64,000 nt of DNA from Buddleja alternifolia (Eukaryota > Streptophyta > Magnoliopsida > Lamiales > Scrophulariaceae), in contig CM033396.1 in assembly GCA_019426215.1 (NCBI GenBank), positions 26,737,101 through 26,801,100 on the forward strand. Direction: 5' to 3'. The translations under genes were made by a program, and so were the position numbers. The notes under the pieces are model-generated. The model did not search any database. It had not been told where the DNA came from and saw only the letters and a program-made list of their open reading frames with translations. This document shows, piece after piece, positions 34,967-47,108 of this stretch. Positions within the stretch are counted from its first letter, which is position 1; the number at the start of each line of letters is the position of its first letter.

Positions 34967-36509
34967 TGTTAGGAATTTCATGTTAGAAGTTTTGATGATG
35001 ACAATTAAGTTTTTGTTAGACCCCAAAAAAGTTGTAAGTTTATTTTCGTAGAAAACTTGTATAGGCTTTGAAGCGTTAGACTTGTAATAGATTTATTAGG
35101 CTTTATTATCTTACTTTAGAGTGTTAGGCAAAATAGTCTTAGGCTGAGCGTCTGATGATTTCTGAGTGAGTTTATCAGTGGTAAAGTTCGAAGACTCAAG
35201 CGCCTGATCTCAGAAGATAGATACAGTCTCCAAGCGTCCACTTTGGCCAGCTATATCAAGCGTCACCTTATGGGATAGAAGTGATTTCACCTGAATTTAC
35301 TTCTAAGTCCAGAAGGAGTTTTAATGCAAATATTCTCAAAGCATTAAATACCAACGGGTATTAATTTCAAATGCATTAAATGTTGATAAGAGCATTTAAT
35401 ATGATAAGTAATGTCAGACGTACGGAGAAGCCACCCTATTGGACTGTCAACTATCTCAGACTGCAGCACCAACTTTCGTGCAGCAGATTTTCAGGAAAAA
35501 GGACAAAAGCTGTTCACTCGCGAAAGTGAGAGACACGCGCCAGTGCATGTGTCAAACGGACACTTTCTCCAAGAATACCTATAAATAGGACTTCAACAAC
35601 AAACAAACACAGTGAGAACAATTTTATCAAGCCAAATTGCTGTTGCACTAAAATCTCATTCCTTAAACTCTCAGAAAAGCCAGAAAATTAAAGAAACATC
35701 CTACTTGCTTTTCTTATATTCCTGAGACAGTCAACAAATATCTCAAACATTCTTTTTGAAGAAACCAGATTCCTACTGAGATATTACCAAGTTGTTTGAA
35801 CTTCATCAAAATCAAACAAACCTTTTAGAAAATCCCATCCAAGCCTCGCGATCTGTGTGAAGTCGAAGTTGGATACTTGCATCATTTCTGGGTGAAAGAA
35901 GCAAGAGGGTTGAAGTGATTTGAAACAGAAATCTGTGTGATCAAGGAGCTCAAGTCATCGACATCCATCTCTCCCTAATTTGTAGAAGATTCTGTGTGAT
36001 TCTTTGAGAATCATTTTAGTGGATTGCCTCCAAGTGCAAAGGAGAAGAAGGACGTAGTTGGGATTACATCACCCAACGAACCTTACAAATATTGTGTTAT
36101 TTACTTTTCAGTCATTTCATTCATCTATCATATCATTGCATAAGTAAAACACAATCAAAAGCTAAGCAACTAAGAAACATCTTGTGACGCTAAAACTTTC
36201 AAAGAGAAGACTCCAAAATCATTCCGCTGTGCTAACCCTGATTAAAAGAACTGAACGCTTAACCTACAAGGTCAAAGTATTCAATTCCTGAAGTCTAAGT
36301 TAACTTTATAAAACAGTCTTCATTAGACGCTTCACAAAGTCTCAAATATCTTATGTGAACGCTAAAGTGAAGCGTTAGACACTTCAAGCGCCTATCATTT
36401 CAAGCGTCCAAATACGTTTAATACGAAATCTTTTTGAAGTCGAAAAAGACTTAAGGGTCTATTCAACCCCTCCCTTCTAGACCCTTTCGTATGCCACTAG
36501 GGACCAACA
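34967..36509 (+). repeat. 3' LTR of copy 1
   Basis: 1,543 bp, identical in length to the 5' LTR and differing at three positions by eye. Its promoter (TATA at 35580-35589) points at LCB2, whose start codon is 384 bp beyond the LTR end. Confidence 0.95.
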
Positions 36510-36514
36510 ATTAC

Positions 36515-36893
36515 AAGTAAGTAACAATTTTTTGATAAAAACAAAAAAAAAAACTAGTAGATTATAATACAAATTTTAACTTAAAGAGCCGGAAGTGTGT
36601 AAAAATAGTTTATTTAGTTACCCCAACTTATTCCGTGTGTGATCTGCGTTGGAACATTCCCTGACTAAGAATCATACATATAAATAACACTTCAATCAAA
36701 CTTCACATCTCACATTCACATTCAAGAAAAATTAAAACCAAAAACCAAAAAGAAAAAACTCATTACGAAAGAGAGAGGAATTTTGGGTCAAAGTCAAACC
36801 CAATCCTCTCCCTCCATTCTCTCTCTCTCTCCTCTGCTCCGCCGTCCGTCGTCTCCAGATCAGATCGCCGCCGCCGCCGCCGCCATTCCCAAG
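36515..36893 (+). promoter_or_regulatory. LCB2: LCB2 core promoter and 5' leader
   Basis: 379 bp between the retrotransposon TSD and the LCB2 ATG. TATAAATA at 36679-36686 is a good TATA box and would place transcription start near 36710-36720. The leader is A-rich, then CT-rich (36810-36840), then a short GCC repeat (about 36867-36884). No ATG in the LCB2 frame precedes 36894. Only ~165 bp of native DNA remain upstream of the TATA box before the inserted LTR. Confidence 0.6.
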
Positions 36894-39800
36894 ATGATCA
36901 CGATCCCCTATATCACCGCCTTGACCACCTACTTCAGCTATGGCCTCCTCTTCGCATTTGGTCAGCTCCGCGATTTTTTCCGCAACATTTTCGACTGGTG
37001 CTCACACAGCAACCTTCAGGTATCATCCCTATCTCTATACATTTGTACGTATAATTACGCGTTGTAATGTGATGTTGTCTGTCTGATGAGGTTTGATTTG
37101 AAATGCTGATGGTAGGGTTATGCGCCGATCTGTTTGGGGCTGGAGGATTTCTACACTAGGAGATTGTATTTGCGAATTCAGGTTCTTTCTTATTTTATTT
37201 TTCTTAGCTTTTCCTCTGGATTCTTAAGTTTCGTTTTCGTTTGGGTGAATTTTGTGGTGATCTATGTGCTACCGATATCATTATAAGTCATATTCGTTTC
37301 GAATTGCCTATGCTATATTTCCTATCAAGGAGTTTCATGTACGTTAAATTGGTAAACTTATTACTTTTCGTTTGGGATTGAATTTTATGATTTCGGTTAA
37401 TGGGTGAGTTAAATTTCTTGTTTATGTCTGGAATCACAAATAGTAGAAAAGAAAGAGGGAAATGTGATATTCCTTTATCCATCTTTCCGTTGCTAGCTGT
37501 ACATTCTGTTTGGAGATATATAAAAAGTAGAGAATAGCATCAGCTAAAGTGTCACATAGTTGTGAAAATGAATCTTATAAGATGATCCAGACTGGACTTC
37601 TATTAATTGGAATTGATAGTGAAAACCGCAGAGTAGTGGATCCAGAATTTTCATTTTTATTTTTTGGCCGTGGTGGGGTCAAATAGTTATATAATACCTA
37701 GTATCAGAGTATTGATCATGATCTAAGAAAATGTCAATTTCATTGTTAATTCAATTATTTGAAGTTTAGGAGGATAATGAAGCAGAGCGATTATCATTTT
37801 CCACACTACATCAGATATTACACTTTAAGATAATAGAATAAACTTGATTACATTAATTCAATGATGATAACATAATAATAGGAGATGATACTTTCAAAAA
37901 CTATACTAAATAAATATAAACATGAAAGTATCTATAATTCCTTCATGATGTCTTACTCATTTTTTTAACTGTATAATAGTTAACTCATAGTTATAATTGT
38001 GGCTCAATATTTAAAATTCCAATAAATCACAAATGATAACTAGTTCATATACTTTTCTTTGAATAAGTACAATTGTCTTTTAGGGTACAATAAACAATCA
38101 TCACACATAAATATGCTCGATTCATACTTGTCTTGACTTAGGTCCAAATCAAGCATTTGAAAAATAATAAATAAATCTAGTCAAAAAAAATTTAACCTTT
38201 AATGTGCATTAATATAACATAAAAAACTTATCAAGGTAAACTATATCTACAAATATTTTTCTTATAAAGATAATTGACTTACAGTGTGTGTGTGTAATAG
38301 TATGTATTATATACTACATACATAATAGTATTAAAGTAGATTGATATTCTTGGGGGGCTTGCGGGGGCCTTGGACCTCTTTGTCCCCTCTAAATCCGTCC
38401 TTGATCGGAATTTTACTATATAATCTTTGCATCATCTGAAAGCATGATTATATGGTTCACTTAATTAAAACCACATGATTTGCAGGATTGCTTTAACCGA
38501 CCAATATCAAGCCCCCCTGATGCCTGGGTTGATGTGGTGGAGCGTATCTCCAATGACAATAACAAAACGCTAAAGTAAGTAACTAGCTCCAAGTCCACAA
38601 TCTTATCTTTTGCAAAGTTTGTTTCTTCCAGATACCCACAATCTGATAGTGATCTTTTATTCTAACAATTCTGACTTATTTACTTTTAAGATGCACTTTT
38701 TATGAGGCCACTGATGCAGTTAGAAGTTGAATAAATTCAAATACCACATATGCAACTCAGAAACATGATTTTCAGCTAAAAAGTCTCTTTAATTAAAATA
38801 TCATCCTCACTTAATTACACTTCATGTAGGCGAACCACAAAAGTTAATAGGTGTCTCAACTTGGGATCATACAACTATCTGGGATTTGCTGCAGCAGATG
38901 AATACTGCACACCTCGTGTAATTGAGTCCTTGAAGAAATTTTCCCCAAGCACCTGTAGTGCTCGGGTCGATGGAGGTAATTTGTGATTTCTCCTGATAAT
39001 TCCGCTATCTTTTCAGGCGAAGCATGTAGCTTCTGATGTTTAATTAGTGGTCAATGAAACTATGATCAGGCACAACAACATTGCACGCCGAGTTGGAGGA
39101 GTGTGTAGCAAATTTTGTAGGAAAGCCATCTGCATTAGTTTTTGGAATGGGTTATGTAACAAATTCTGCCATTCTTCCTGTACTAGTTGGGAAGGTAATG
39201 CAGTTAGTTCGACTCAAATTAACTCTTTTGTTTTTCAATTGTGTTATGTAGTCCTCACTTTGTTTGAACATTGCAGGGAGGTTTGATCATCAGCGATTCC
39301 CTGAACCATAACTCTATAGTAAATGGTGCTCGAGGATCTGGGGCTACTATTCGAGTTTTTCAGCATAACAGTAAGTTGAAGTTTTTGTTTTTCCTTTCTT
39401 TTCTTGGTCTTCTGTCCTACATATGTAGAAAAATGATAGAATAATTTATTTAATTGGTAATTTTACTTTATCTAGCACCATCTCATTTGGAGAAGGTTCT
39501 GAGGGAACAAATTGCTGATGGACAGCCCAGAACACACAGACCTTGGAAAAAGATACTTGTGGTAGTAGAGGGAATTTACAGCATGGAAGGGGAACTCTGC
39601 CAACTCCCTGAAATTGTATCCATATGCAAGAAATACAAGGTAGATATCCACGCAACATTACATTTCTTGCACTTTTGCTTCTCCCATTCTCTAAGACATT
39701 AAACAGAAAGCTTTACTTGGCGCAGGAAGTTTATAGATATTTTACATTGAAATGGTCCAGATGGTTGTTTAGCCCTTGCTTTCCATAGCCTCTTTTTTGA

Positions 39801-41869
39801 GAATCTGATATGGGACAACTACCTAGTCATCAGATTTTCCTATTTCTTCAAATATAGAGATTTGGGAGTTGAGATTTCATCTCTTGAGGGCATCTAAATA
39901 CCAATTTCCCTATATTTTCATCTTTGCTGTTTCCTGTTCCAGGCTTCCTCGCTGGTTTTTAACCTGATCTATCTTATCTTTCATGTGATTTTCGTCTTTG
40001 TAACAGGCATATGTTTATCTTGATGAAGCTCACAGCATTGGAGCCATTGGTAAAACTGGAAGGGGTGTCTGTGAGCTCTTAGGAGTTGATACTGCAGATG
40101 TGGATGTTATGATGGGAACTTTCACTAAATCATTTGGATCATGTGGTGGTTATATTGCGGGATCTAAGGTTCGTCGTTAGTACATTTTTGACATATGCTT
40201 GTAAATATGTCATATTAATTGATTCATAATCCTAAATGAGCATCACCATTTGACATCTTTTTAGACATGCAAGCAATCAAAGTTTGCTTCGTAGCATGAC
40301 ATGCCTACTTATCAGTGATGTCTATGGTCTCCAGGAATTTGTTTAAAGTCCTTTTGATTTTAGTGGGTGATATTCAAAACTAAACCTCATTTCTACATCT
40401 TCATCAATTAACTGCCTTAAATTAATAGATCTCTTTGAGGATCAATTATTTGCCAAAAAAACAATTGCATATTGAATCTCTTTCTTTCCAACTTAACATA
40501 ATTGCCCAACACAAAAGACTAACTACTTCTGCACATGTTATTTGTAACATTATAGAGAACTCTGATTGTTGCTTCATATTTTCTGTTGGTGCATAATAAC
40601 TAATTATTACACTTCTTTTAGGAACTTATTCAATACTTGAAGTACACCTGCCCTGCTCATCTTTATGCGACGTCAGTATCACCTCCAGCTGCACAGCAGA
40701 TTATTTCTTCCATTAAGGTTGTTCTTGGAGAAGATGGTTCTAGCAGAGGTGAGAATATATCTGCCCCTTTGGTTGATTATAGGACCATGTTATGTCATTA
40801 TTGTCTTTGTCAGTTCATGAGTTATACTCACACTTTTTGCATTTTGTCAATGAAGGGGCTCAGAAACTAGCAAGAATACGCGAGAACAGCAACTTCTTCC
40901 GGTCCGAGTTGCAGAAAATGGGTTTCGAGGTGCTAGGGGATAATGATTCTCCCGTAATGCCCGTAATGCTCTACAATCCTGCAAAAATTCCTGCGTTTTC
41001 ACGAGAGTGCCTCAAACGGAATGTAAGCCTTTTTTTCCGTTTTTGCTCCCCTTGGCCCTCTTATCCTTTCGTTTGTGATAATGATATATCATCTCTTCTG
41101 TTTGCTTGGTTTTTACTATTTGATTTCTAAATTTTCTTTTATGTCATGACCTGTGATTCTGAAATATAGGTGGCTGTTGTGACGGTTGCTTTTCCTGCCA
41201 CCCCTTTACTGCTGGCCCGTGCTCGAATTTGCATTTCTGCTTCTCATACAAGAGAAGACCTGGTCAAAGCTTTAGAGGTTTGAGTCTTATTATATACCAT
41301 CCTAGTTCCCTTTATCCTTTCTACTCAACGCCCTGTCTGCCTTCTTTATCCTCCTCAAGTTAGCCAATATTGCCCTATGACTGAGATGCCAATATAATGT
41401 GAATTGTCAAACTCCTTATTTATGCAATGTTAATTTTAGAACTACGCTTTTGAATCCCAAGTAATGATTTTTTCCTAGTATGATACAATAGTGCTACAGG
41501 ACATATGCTAGGTTAATTTAGTGCAAGGACCAGAGTATTTGGTGTAAAATCCAGAGGACGATTACATGCTGCCGTCTTAACATGTGAAAACTGAAAACTA
41601 TAGATAGATGCATTCGCTAATTTGGTTTCATATTATTTTATTTTAATTTTTTAATTTTTTTGAAAGAATTTCTGCATGTGAGTCAGTGGTTGGTTCTATG
41701 TATACAAATTAAGGAAAGATTTTGCAGGTATTCTTTTCTCTAATTTATCCTTGAAACTTCTTACGTGAATCAGGTTCTTAGTACGGTAGGTGATATGGTT
41801 GGTATAAAATACTTTCCTGCTGAGCCTAAAAAACAGCAGCTGGAGGAAAGCAGAGTAAAGCTGGACTGA
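36894..41869 (+). CDS. LCB2: Serine palmitoyltransferase, LCB2 subunit (12 exons)
   Basis: Catalytic subunit that, with LCB1 in the ER membrane, condenses serine and palmitoyl-CoA to 3-ketodihydrosphinganine, the first committed step of sphingolipid synthesis. Exons: 36894-37019, 37116-37181, 38486-38574, 38830-38975, 39070-39194, 39277-39370, 39476-39639, 40007-40168, 40622-40748, 40856-41022, 41170-41277, 41774-41869. They sum to 1,470 nt, 489 residues, the usual plant LCB2 length, with GT-AG introns and consistent phases. The N-terminal hydrophobic segment (~4-22) fits membrane attachment. PLP-enzyme motifs are present: DEAHS (Asp276, His279) and GTFTKSFGS with the Schiff-base lysine at 311; GSYNYLG and a conserved C-terminal region are also present. 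No stop or frameshift is seen, so it appears functional. The start is the first in-frame ATG. Confidence 0.95.
37629..38405. mobile_element. Probable non-autonomous DNA element in LCB2 intron 2
   Basis: Intron 2 (37182-38485) is by far the longest. The stretch from GTGGATCCAGAATTTT (37637) to CTCTAAATCCGTCC (38388-38401) has weakly inverted ends of the kind seen in plant hAT- or PIF-like MITEs (GGATCCAGA against GGATTTAGA on the opposite strand). The interior is AT-rich and non-coding. Boundaries and class are uncertain; no clear TSD. Confidence 0.4.
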
Positions 41870-44800
41870 GGAGATGATATATTCTTGTAGAAGATTGTCA
41901 AGTTTCCAAAAGGAGTGTTATTCATGGATCCATCCAAGATCATTGACGAAGGGGAGGGTGGGGTGGTGAAATATGCCACCCCACCACCCCCTCTATCCAA
42001 CGGTCTATAGAGGACCTGTGGTGTCAGGCCGAGTGTAGAATAACCCCTGAAAAGAGGTTTAGATTTGTTTATGTAAGTGATCATCAATATCATTCATGGA
42101 TGTGAGGTGTGTAGTTTTGTTTGTTTATATACAGAAAGATGTAGTTTGTTTCCTAGTTATAATTGTACTAAATTATAGTCGTTCTATATAACAAATTATT
42201 TCATAACATCAGAATATCTTTGTAATTGTATATTTTTTCAAGTTTACCCAAAAGTTTTGATCTGTCTTCTTGTTGCAGTGGCTTAACTAGTTTATAGGAT
42301 GTTTTCAGATCTTACTCTATAAAGGGTGTTTCACTATAGTCGATTTTTGTTAGAAGGGAAAACTTCATTGGATGAATCTACAGCGCACTCCGTTGTTTTA
42401 CAGACGTCTTTGGTTTAATTGGAACTCTTGGTCTGAGAGTAAAAAACATGAAACTTGTATAACTGACAACAGTACCATGTCATCTGTGAAAATAGCTTTG
42501 ACTGAATATTCACTGGCAATGTGTGGGTTAATTACTCATGAAACAAATTGATATAACAAAATATATCGTCTTTTGTTGATCTAAATTTCGAAAGCGGTAC
42601 ACGAATCGATAAGATCGAGTTGACACCAACTGATCACTGTCTACTGTCATACAAAAAAAATGTAACATTAGATATCATCACAAATCACTGAGAAGGACTC
42701 TAGACACTGCACTGCTATCCTGGAGTGCAAAAATATTGGAATATATTATTGTTAGTATTATTTGAGTTAAGAACAACATGAATCAAATAAAACAAGAATA
42801 AAAGCTCCACCCATTGTTAGAAGCTTTTATTGACATATAATTGTGTAACTTCACTTATGTGCCAAATTTTAACTTAAAATTGTTACATATCCTACAAACA
42901 TTTTTCTATAGCCTTTTGTACTGTCGCCTTCTCTGAAAAGCTAAAAAAAATGTTTATTCCATTCTCGAGGGACTGTCGACAATTCAAATTAACAGGTAAT
43001 GAATGAACTTTACGTTGGCTTCTTTTGAGAAAGTTCTGGGTTATGGGAACTACTACTGCAAGTAGATATAGCAGGATCATGCATATCTGATGTAGAGAAT
43101 GTTTATGGTATCAAGTTTCAACTTGCTGTCGCTTCATGAATTTGTCAGTATCAAATTCAATACACGACATCGTAGATAAATAGCTCTATACGAAGCAATA
43201 AATGTCGAACTCTGTGGTGAACCGAGCCAAACAAGTTCTATCCTGAAGACTGTTATGTTGTTGACTACATATTTTATTGCGAGAAAGCTTATTTGTTGGT
43301 ATGTATATTATTTGTCTTGTATGCATAACTGCAGCAACACACAGTGGAAAAGTGAGGACGAAGGAGGTATGGGCGGTTTTGCAGATGCACATATCCTTAT
43401 GTCTCCTTCACCGTTATCTTATCTAAGTTTAGGCATTGAAGTGTCACTGTCCATTTGCAAATCCTTTCATAGGCTTCTGAAAATAAGGGCATATTCTGCC
43501 CTTGTATAATGAAGTAATTAAATTATCCAATTCTTTTCTTCTTTTCACAAGTATCTACTGCCTCTAAAACAATCTCATCAGTTTTGTTTGTATAACAATC
43601 TCAAAATTGTAGCAGATTACTTCTCCCTCCAGTTTTTTTCTTGTCCATTAGTTGTGTTAGATTTACAGCATTGTGTATCATTGGTGAGAAATAATGAAGT
43701 ATTACAAGTCGTTTTTCCCTTAATTTTCGAGTTTCTCTTCTAGATGGTAGCTTTCAAAGCTCTTTTTGACACTAAAAAAAAAATATTTACTTACGCATGG
43801 GGTTGAAGTCATGTTATCTGTGGGACCCACATTGTGCCACCTGGCATGATCCTGACCTTTTGATGTGAAACGCTTGATTCCAGTTATCTTTTGTGGTATG
43901 GAGGAATGATTATTGCTCTGTATTATGTTTGGGAAGATGAGGTATTATATATTGAGCAAGAAGTTCAGTTGTATATTTAATAAAAAAACAAACAGAACAC
44001 TGCTTACCTCTCATATTGTCACTACATGAAGTGAATCTGCATGAGACATGTTCAACAGTCAACTTTCTCAATATGTCACAAGTTGGCAAATTGGGCACAT
44101 AGGACAGAAGGTGTAAATGTACCAACAGAAAATCATTGTGAACTACTGAATCAAACACAAAATTGCAGAGTATATGTTGTAGAAGTGCTTTCATCATTCA
44201 AAAACATGCCACATGTCCTCAATATTTAAAAACATAACATAATCAGGGAATAAGTTAATTTGATATACTTCCACAGAATGTCTTCTAGTCAATGGAAACT
44301 TGAAGAAGAGTAGGTAGAGATAGTTAGATTCATTATAGCATATATTTGATGGCCTGAAGGAATTGCGACATTGCTGTTCTTTTCACTCTTACTAGAAAAG
44401 TGCACACGCGTTGCGCTTTGAACAACTACGTCTTTTTTTAATTTTTTTTCCAAAAAAAATATATAACAGCTTACAGTGATAGCATAGGTGAATATATTAA
44501 AAATACTGAGAATAAATAAAAATGACAACACCACGAAAAACTAATTTATATAGTATTTATAGATTAATTGGGTTCACAAGAAAATAATGAGATTCATGCT
44601 AAAACATTCTAGTGAAAAGCATATTGCACCCAATAACATATGATTTTTGGCACTTTTCACCTTATAAAATAAAAACACATACTTTGCACCCCCACTTTCA
44701 TGATCTTTGGCAACTTGCACCCTCAATTCATATTCCGGCCAAAATAGTCAACAAAGAAGTATCTCCAGTGAAAATTAAGAATATTATTCAATGCAAAACT

Positions 44801-45154
44801 TTAAGTTAGAAAATCATGAGAAAATTTATACCAGGCCAAAACTTCCAAAATCTATTTTCTTGGACAGCCTTGCTATTGATAAACTTTCATTCGAAAACAG
44901 TTTATCTGTATTTGCATGAGATTTTTTTGGGCATTTCTTTGACTGCTATTGGTAAAAGCAAGCATATGAAAATGCTCAATATGCTTTTTGTTTGCGGCAT
45001 AATTAATGCATTAAGATATTTGGTAATTCGCTACTTCACATGCCCATTTTTGTGTTGTGCCGACCATATAATGCACAATTGTTAACTTTGAAAAAGATTT
45101 TTATGAAAAAATTAGTTAAGTCCGATTCCAATATAAACTCCATGATCCACCATG
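41870..45154. other. LCB2 3' UTR and intergenic region
   Basis: The LCB2 3' UTR probably ends within the first ~400 bp (AT-rich, several near-consensus poly(A) signals; the site cannot be fixed). Beyond that I recognise no gene on either strand. At 44388-44460 there is a fragment with AAAAGTGCACACGCGTTGCGC that resembles an end of a dispersed element. At 44630-44730 there are repeated TTTGGCA..TTGCACCC words typical of small transposons. Confidence 0.5.
41957..41985 (+). other. GC-rich hairpin in the LCB2 3' UTR
   Basis: A perfect 10-bp inverted repeat GGTGGGGTGG / CCACCCCACC with a 9-nt loop, extended on both sides by imperfect G/C pairing. It starts about 90 nt after the LCB2 stop. The G-rich arm has three G-runs and could alternatively form a quadruplex. 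In an AT-rich 3' UTR this stands out. Confidence 0.6.
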
Positions 45155-45159
45155 GATGG

Positions 45160-46374
45160 TGTTGGGAAAAATTCTAGCGCGTAACGGGCGGTGTTTATGA
45201 AGATGCAAAATGATAATGATATGTCGAGACAAGGGTTATCCTATTTTCTTAAGACAATATTGCCCTGCACTTGGTGGTCACGGAATACGGCAATTGTCTC
45301 CCAAGATACAACGACAAACGTCTCGAAAATAGTACCACTACAAATTTTAGAGCCTAGCGAACAAAATACTTGTTCCAAACTCTCTTGATGGACACGGATG
45401 AATTAAATGCACATCTTAACACTTAATATGCAAACTTATTCTTACAATATTAAAATAATATTTAAGAATATTTAAAGTACTCAAATTAGTACTTTGAATA
45501 TTCTTTTGATTCTTAAATATTAATTTTAATATTTTAAGAATAATGTTGAATATTAAATGCTATATTGAGCATTTAAAATATTCTTTTTCAAGAATCAAAA
45601 GAATATTTAAAGTACTCAAATTAGTACTAAGAATAAAAGAGAGAAGAGAATATGATTATGGTGTAAATAAATCCAAATTATGGGGAGCTATTTATAGAGA
45701 ATGAAAGTTTTTGGGTCAAAAAAGTTGCAATTTTTCGTACATTGCAGAAGGGCCCAAAAGGTGGGACTCTTGGGCGAAAAGCCCCCTGAAGTAGCTTTTC
45801 ATTTTAGCCCCAGAAGTCGTCTTAGTTGGCGAAAAGCCCCCAGGCGAAGTGGCAATCCAGTGTAAGCGGGTGTACCGTGCACCCGTGCAACAGCCAATCC
45901 AAGCGCTCTTCAGCTGGGCAATAATCAGGCGCGGGCGGTTGCACCAATTTCTGTGCAATTCAGCCCCTATTTTTACAGTACTTGCAAATTGACCCCACAA
46001 TTTTGATTCTTGAATAATTAGTTCCTTTCAAATTGGTCCCTCAATTGTTTAAAATGGTTCATTTTAGTCCTCGGACTAAATGAACCATTTTCCATACCAC
46101 CGCGGCCGTCGATCGTATGATTGTGATCATTTAATCGCATTTGTTCATATCAACTTATTGATTCCAATTATGAACCACGTTTTAAGTGACACAACTTGTT
46201 ACTTAATTTTCCATTCACCCCAAATCGGATTTGAGTAATTAAATACTCTAAAGTTATCTACTCGAAACGTAGATTAATTTAAACCAAAGATATTCCACTT
46301 TCAACATGTGGAATTCATTTCAATCTCCAATAAAATCGTGCTAAACACAATTTATTCAATCAAGATTTACAACA
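45160..46374 (-). repeat. Probable solo LTR, unassigned family
   Basis: On the plus strand it begins TGTTGGGAAAAATTC and ends TTTACAACA, i.e. TG...CA on the minus strand. A minus-strand TATA box (CTATAAATAG, 45689-45698) lies at a plausible promoter position. Flanking pentamers GATGG (45155-45159) and TATGG (46375-46379) match at 4 of 5 bases. No internal domain, PBS or pol is adjacent, so it is called solo. Confidence 0.5.
45466..45628. repeat. Direct repeat pair within the solo LTR
   Basis: The 28-bp segment starting GAATATTTAAAGTACTCAAA occurs at 45466 and again at 45601. Intervening AT-rich sequence can also fold as imperfect inverted repeats. Confidence 0.8.
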
Positions 46375-46379
46375 TATGG

Positions 46380-46707
46380 ATGGTGCAAAGTTTGAGAAGA
46401 AATGCTGATGCAAAATGGATTTTTTTAGCCACTTGCAGTACTTGCATAAAATCATGTTTTCAAAACTAAAAATCTTGTAAATTATTTTCACTAAAGTAGT
46501 TATTCCCCAATCAATCTTTATACATGATCCTGATACTAGATAATATATATACACACACGTAGAGATGACGAATAACCCAATATAACGTAGTAAAACAACT
46601 GTTTGGTACCCTTAAGAGTTAAGACTAGAGGTGGTAATTGGGTGGATCGGGTTGGGTCCAACTGGGTCGGGTCCAACTTAGGTCTTATGCTAAAAAAATT
46701 GCATTTC
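46380..46707. other. Intergenic, no gene recognised
   Basis: AT-rich, with a GGGTTGGGTCC / GGGTCGGGTCC repeat at 46648-46677 leading into the minisatellites. Confidence 0.5.
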
Positions 46708-46830
46708 AAATAAAACCCAATGAGGACACAACTAGAATCCAAAGTAGACCCAATAAAAACCTAATTAGGACCCAAAGTAAACCCAATGAAGACCCAACTA
46801 GGACCCAATAAGGACCTAAAATAGACCCAA
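46708..46830. repeat. 33-bp minisatellite
   Basis: Three 33-bp units (46708, 46741, 46774) of AAA-rich sequence containing ACCCAAT and AACTAGGACCC, and a partial fourth. The same GGGTC word appears inverted at 46648-46677. Confidence 0.8.
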
Positions 46831-46869
46831 AATTGCATTATAAAATGTTTCAAACAAGTTTAGTCAAGC

Positions 46870-47108
46870 ATCCTTTTTACACACACACCACACACATTTT
46901 CACACACAATACACACTTTTTACATACACCACACACTTTTTCACATACACTACACATTTTTTCACACACAATGCATATTTTTATACACACTACACATATT
47001 TTCACACATAATGTACACTTTTCGCACACACTACACACTTTTTACACACACTACACACTTTTCACACACAATACACATTTTTTACACACACTACACACAT
47101 TTTCACAG
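46870..47108. repeat. 21-bp ACAC/TTTT minisatellite
   Basis: About eleven imperfect units of roughly 21 bp alternating CACACACTACACA with TTTTTCA. One consequence is that all three plus frames are free of stops across the array, giving a His/Thr/Phe heptad open frame that should not be taken for a gene. Confidence 0.85.

Larger units (their letters stand above)
23028..36509 (+). mobile_element. Sirevirus-like Ty1/copia LTR retrotransposon, copy 1
   Basis: 13,482 bp with a TSD ATTAC at 23023-23027 and 36510-36514, TG...CA ends, 1,543-bp LTRs, a primer-binding site, gag, pol in the copia order protease-integrase-reverse transcriptase, a long extra ORF after pol, and a polypurine tract. A large size, long LTRs, long gag and an extra 3' ORF are Sirevirus (SIRE/Maximus) traits. 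The LTRs differ at only three positions by eye (23985/35924, 24531/36470, 24560/36499; positions within one or two bases), so insertion was very recent. It is not autonomous: RNase H is deleted and ORF3 is broken. Its orientation is the same as that of LCB2, 384 bp downstream. Confidence 0.93.

Noticed and set aside
36783..36893. Longer LCB2 N-terminus using upstream in-frame sequence
   Set aside because: There is no ATG in that frame before 36894, and the protein starting there has the normal plant LCB2 length and N-terminal motif.
39047..39286. Independent short ORFs inside the LCB2 locus (also 39454-39702, 40637-40870, 40792-41130)
   Set aside because: These are LCB2 exons read into introns or shadows in other frames.
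46708..47108. Regularly spaced repeats that might suggest a CRISPR-like array
   Set aside because: Units are contiguous with no unique spacers, and the context is plant nuclear.
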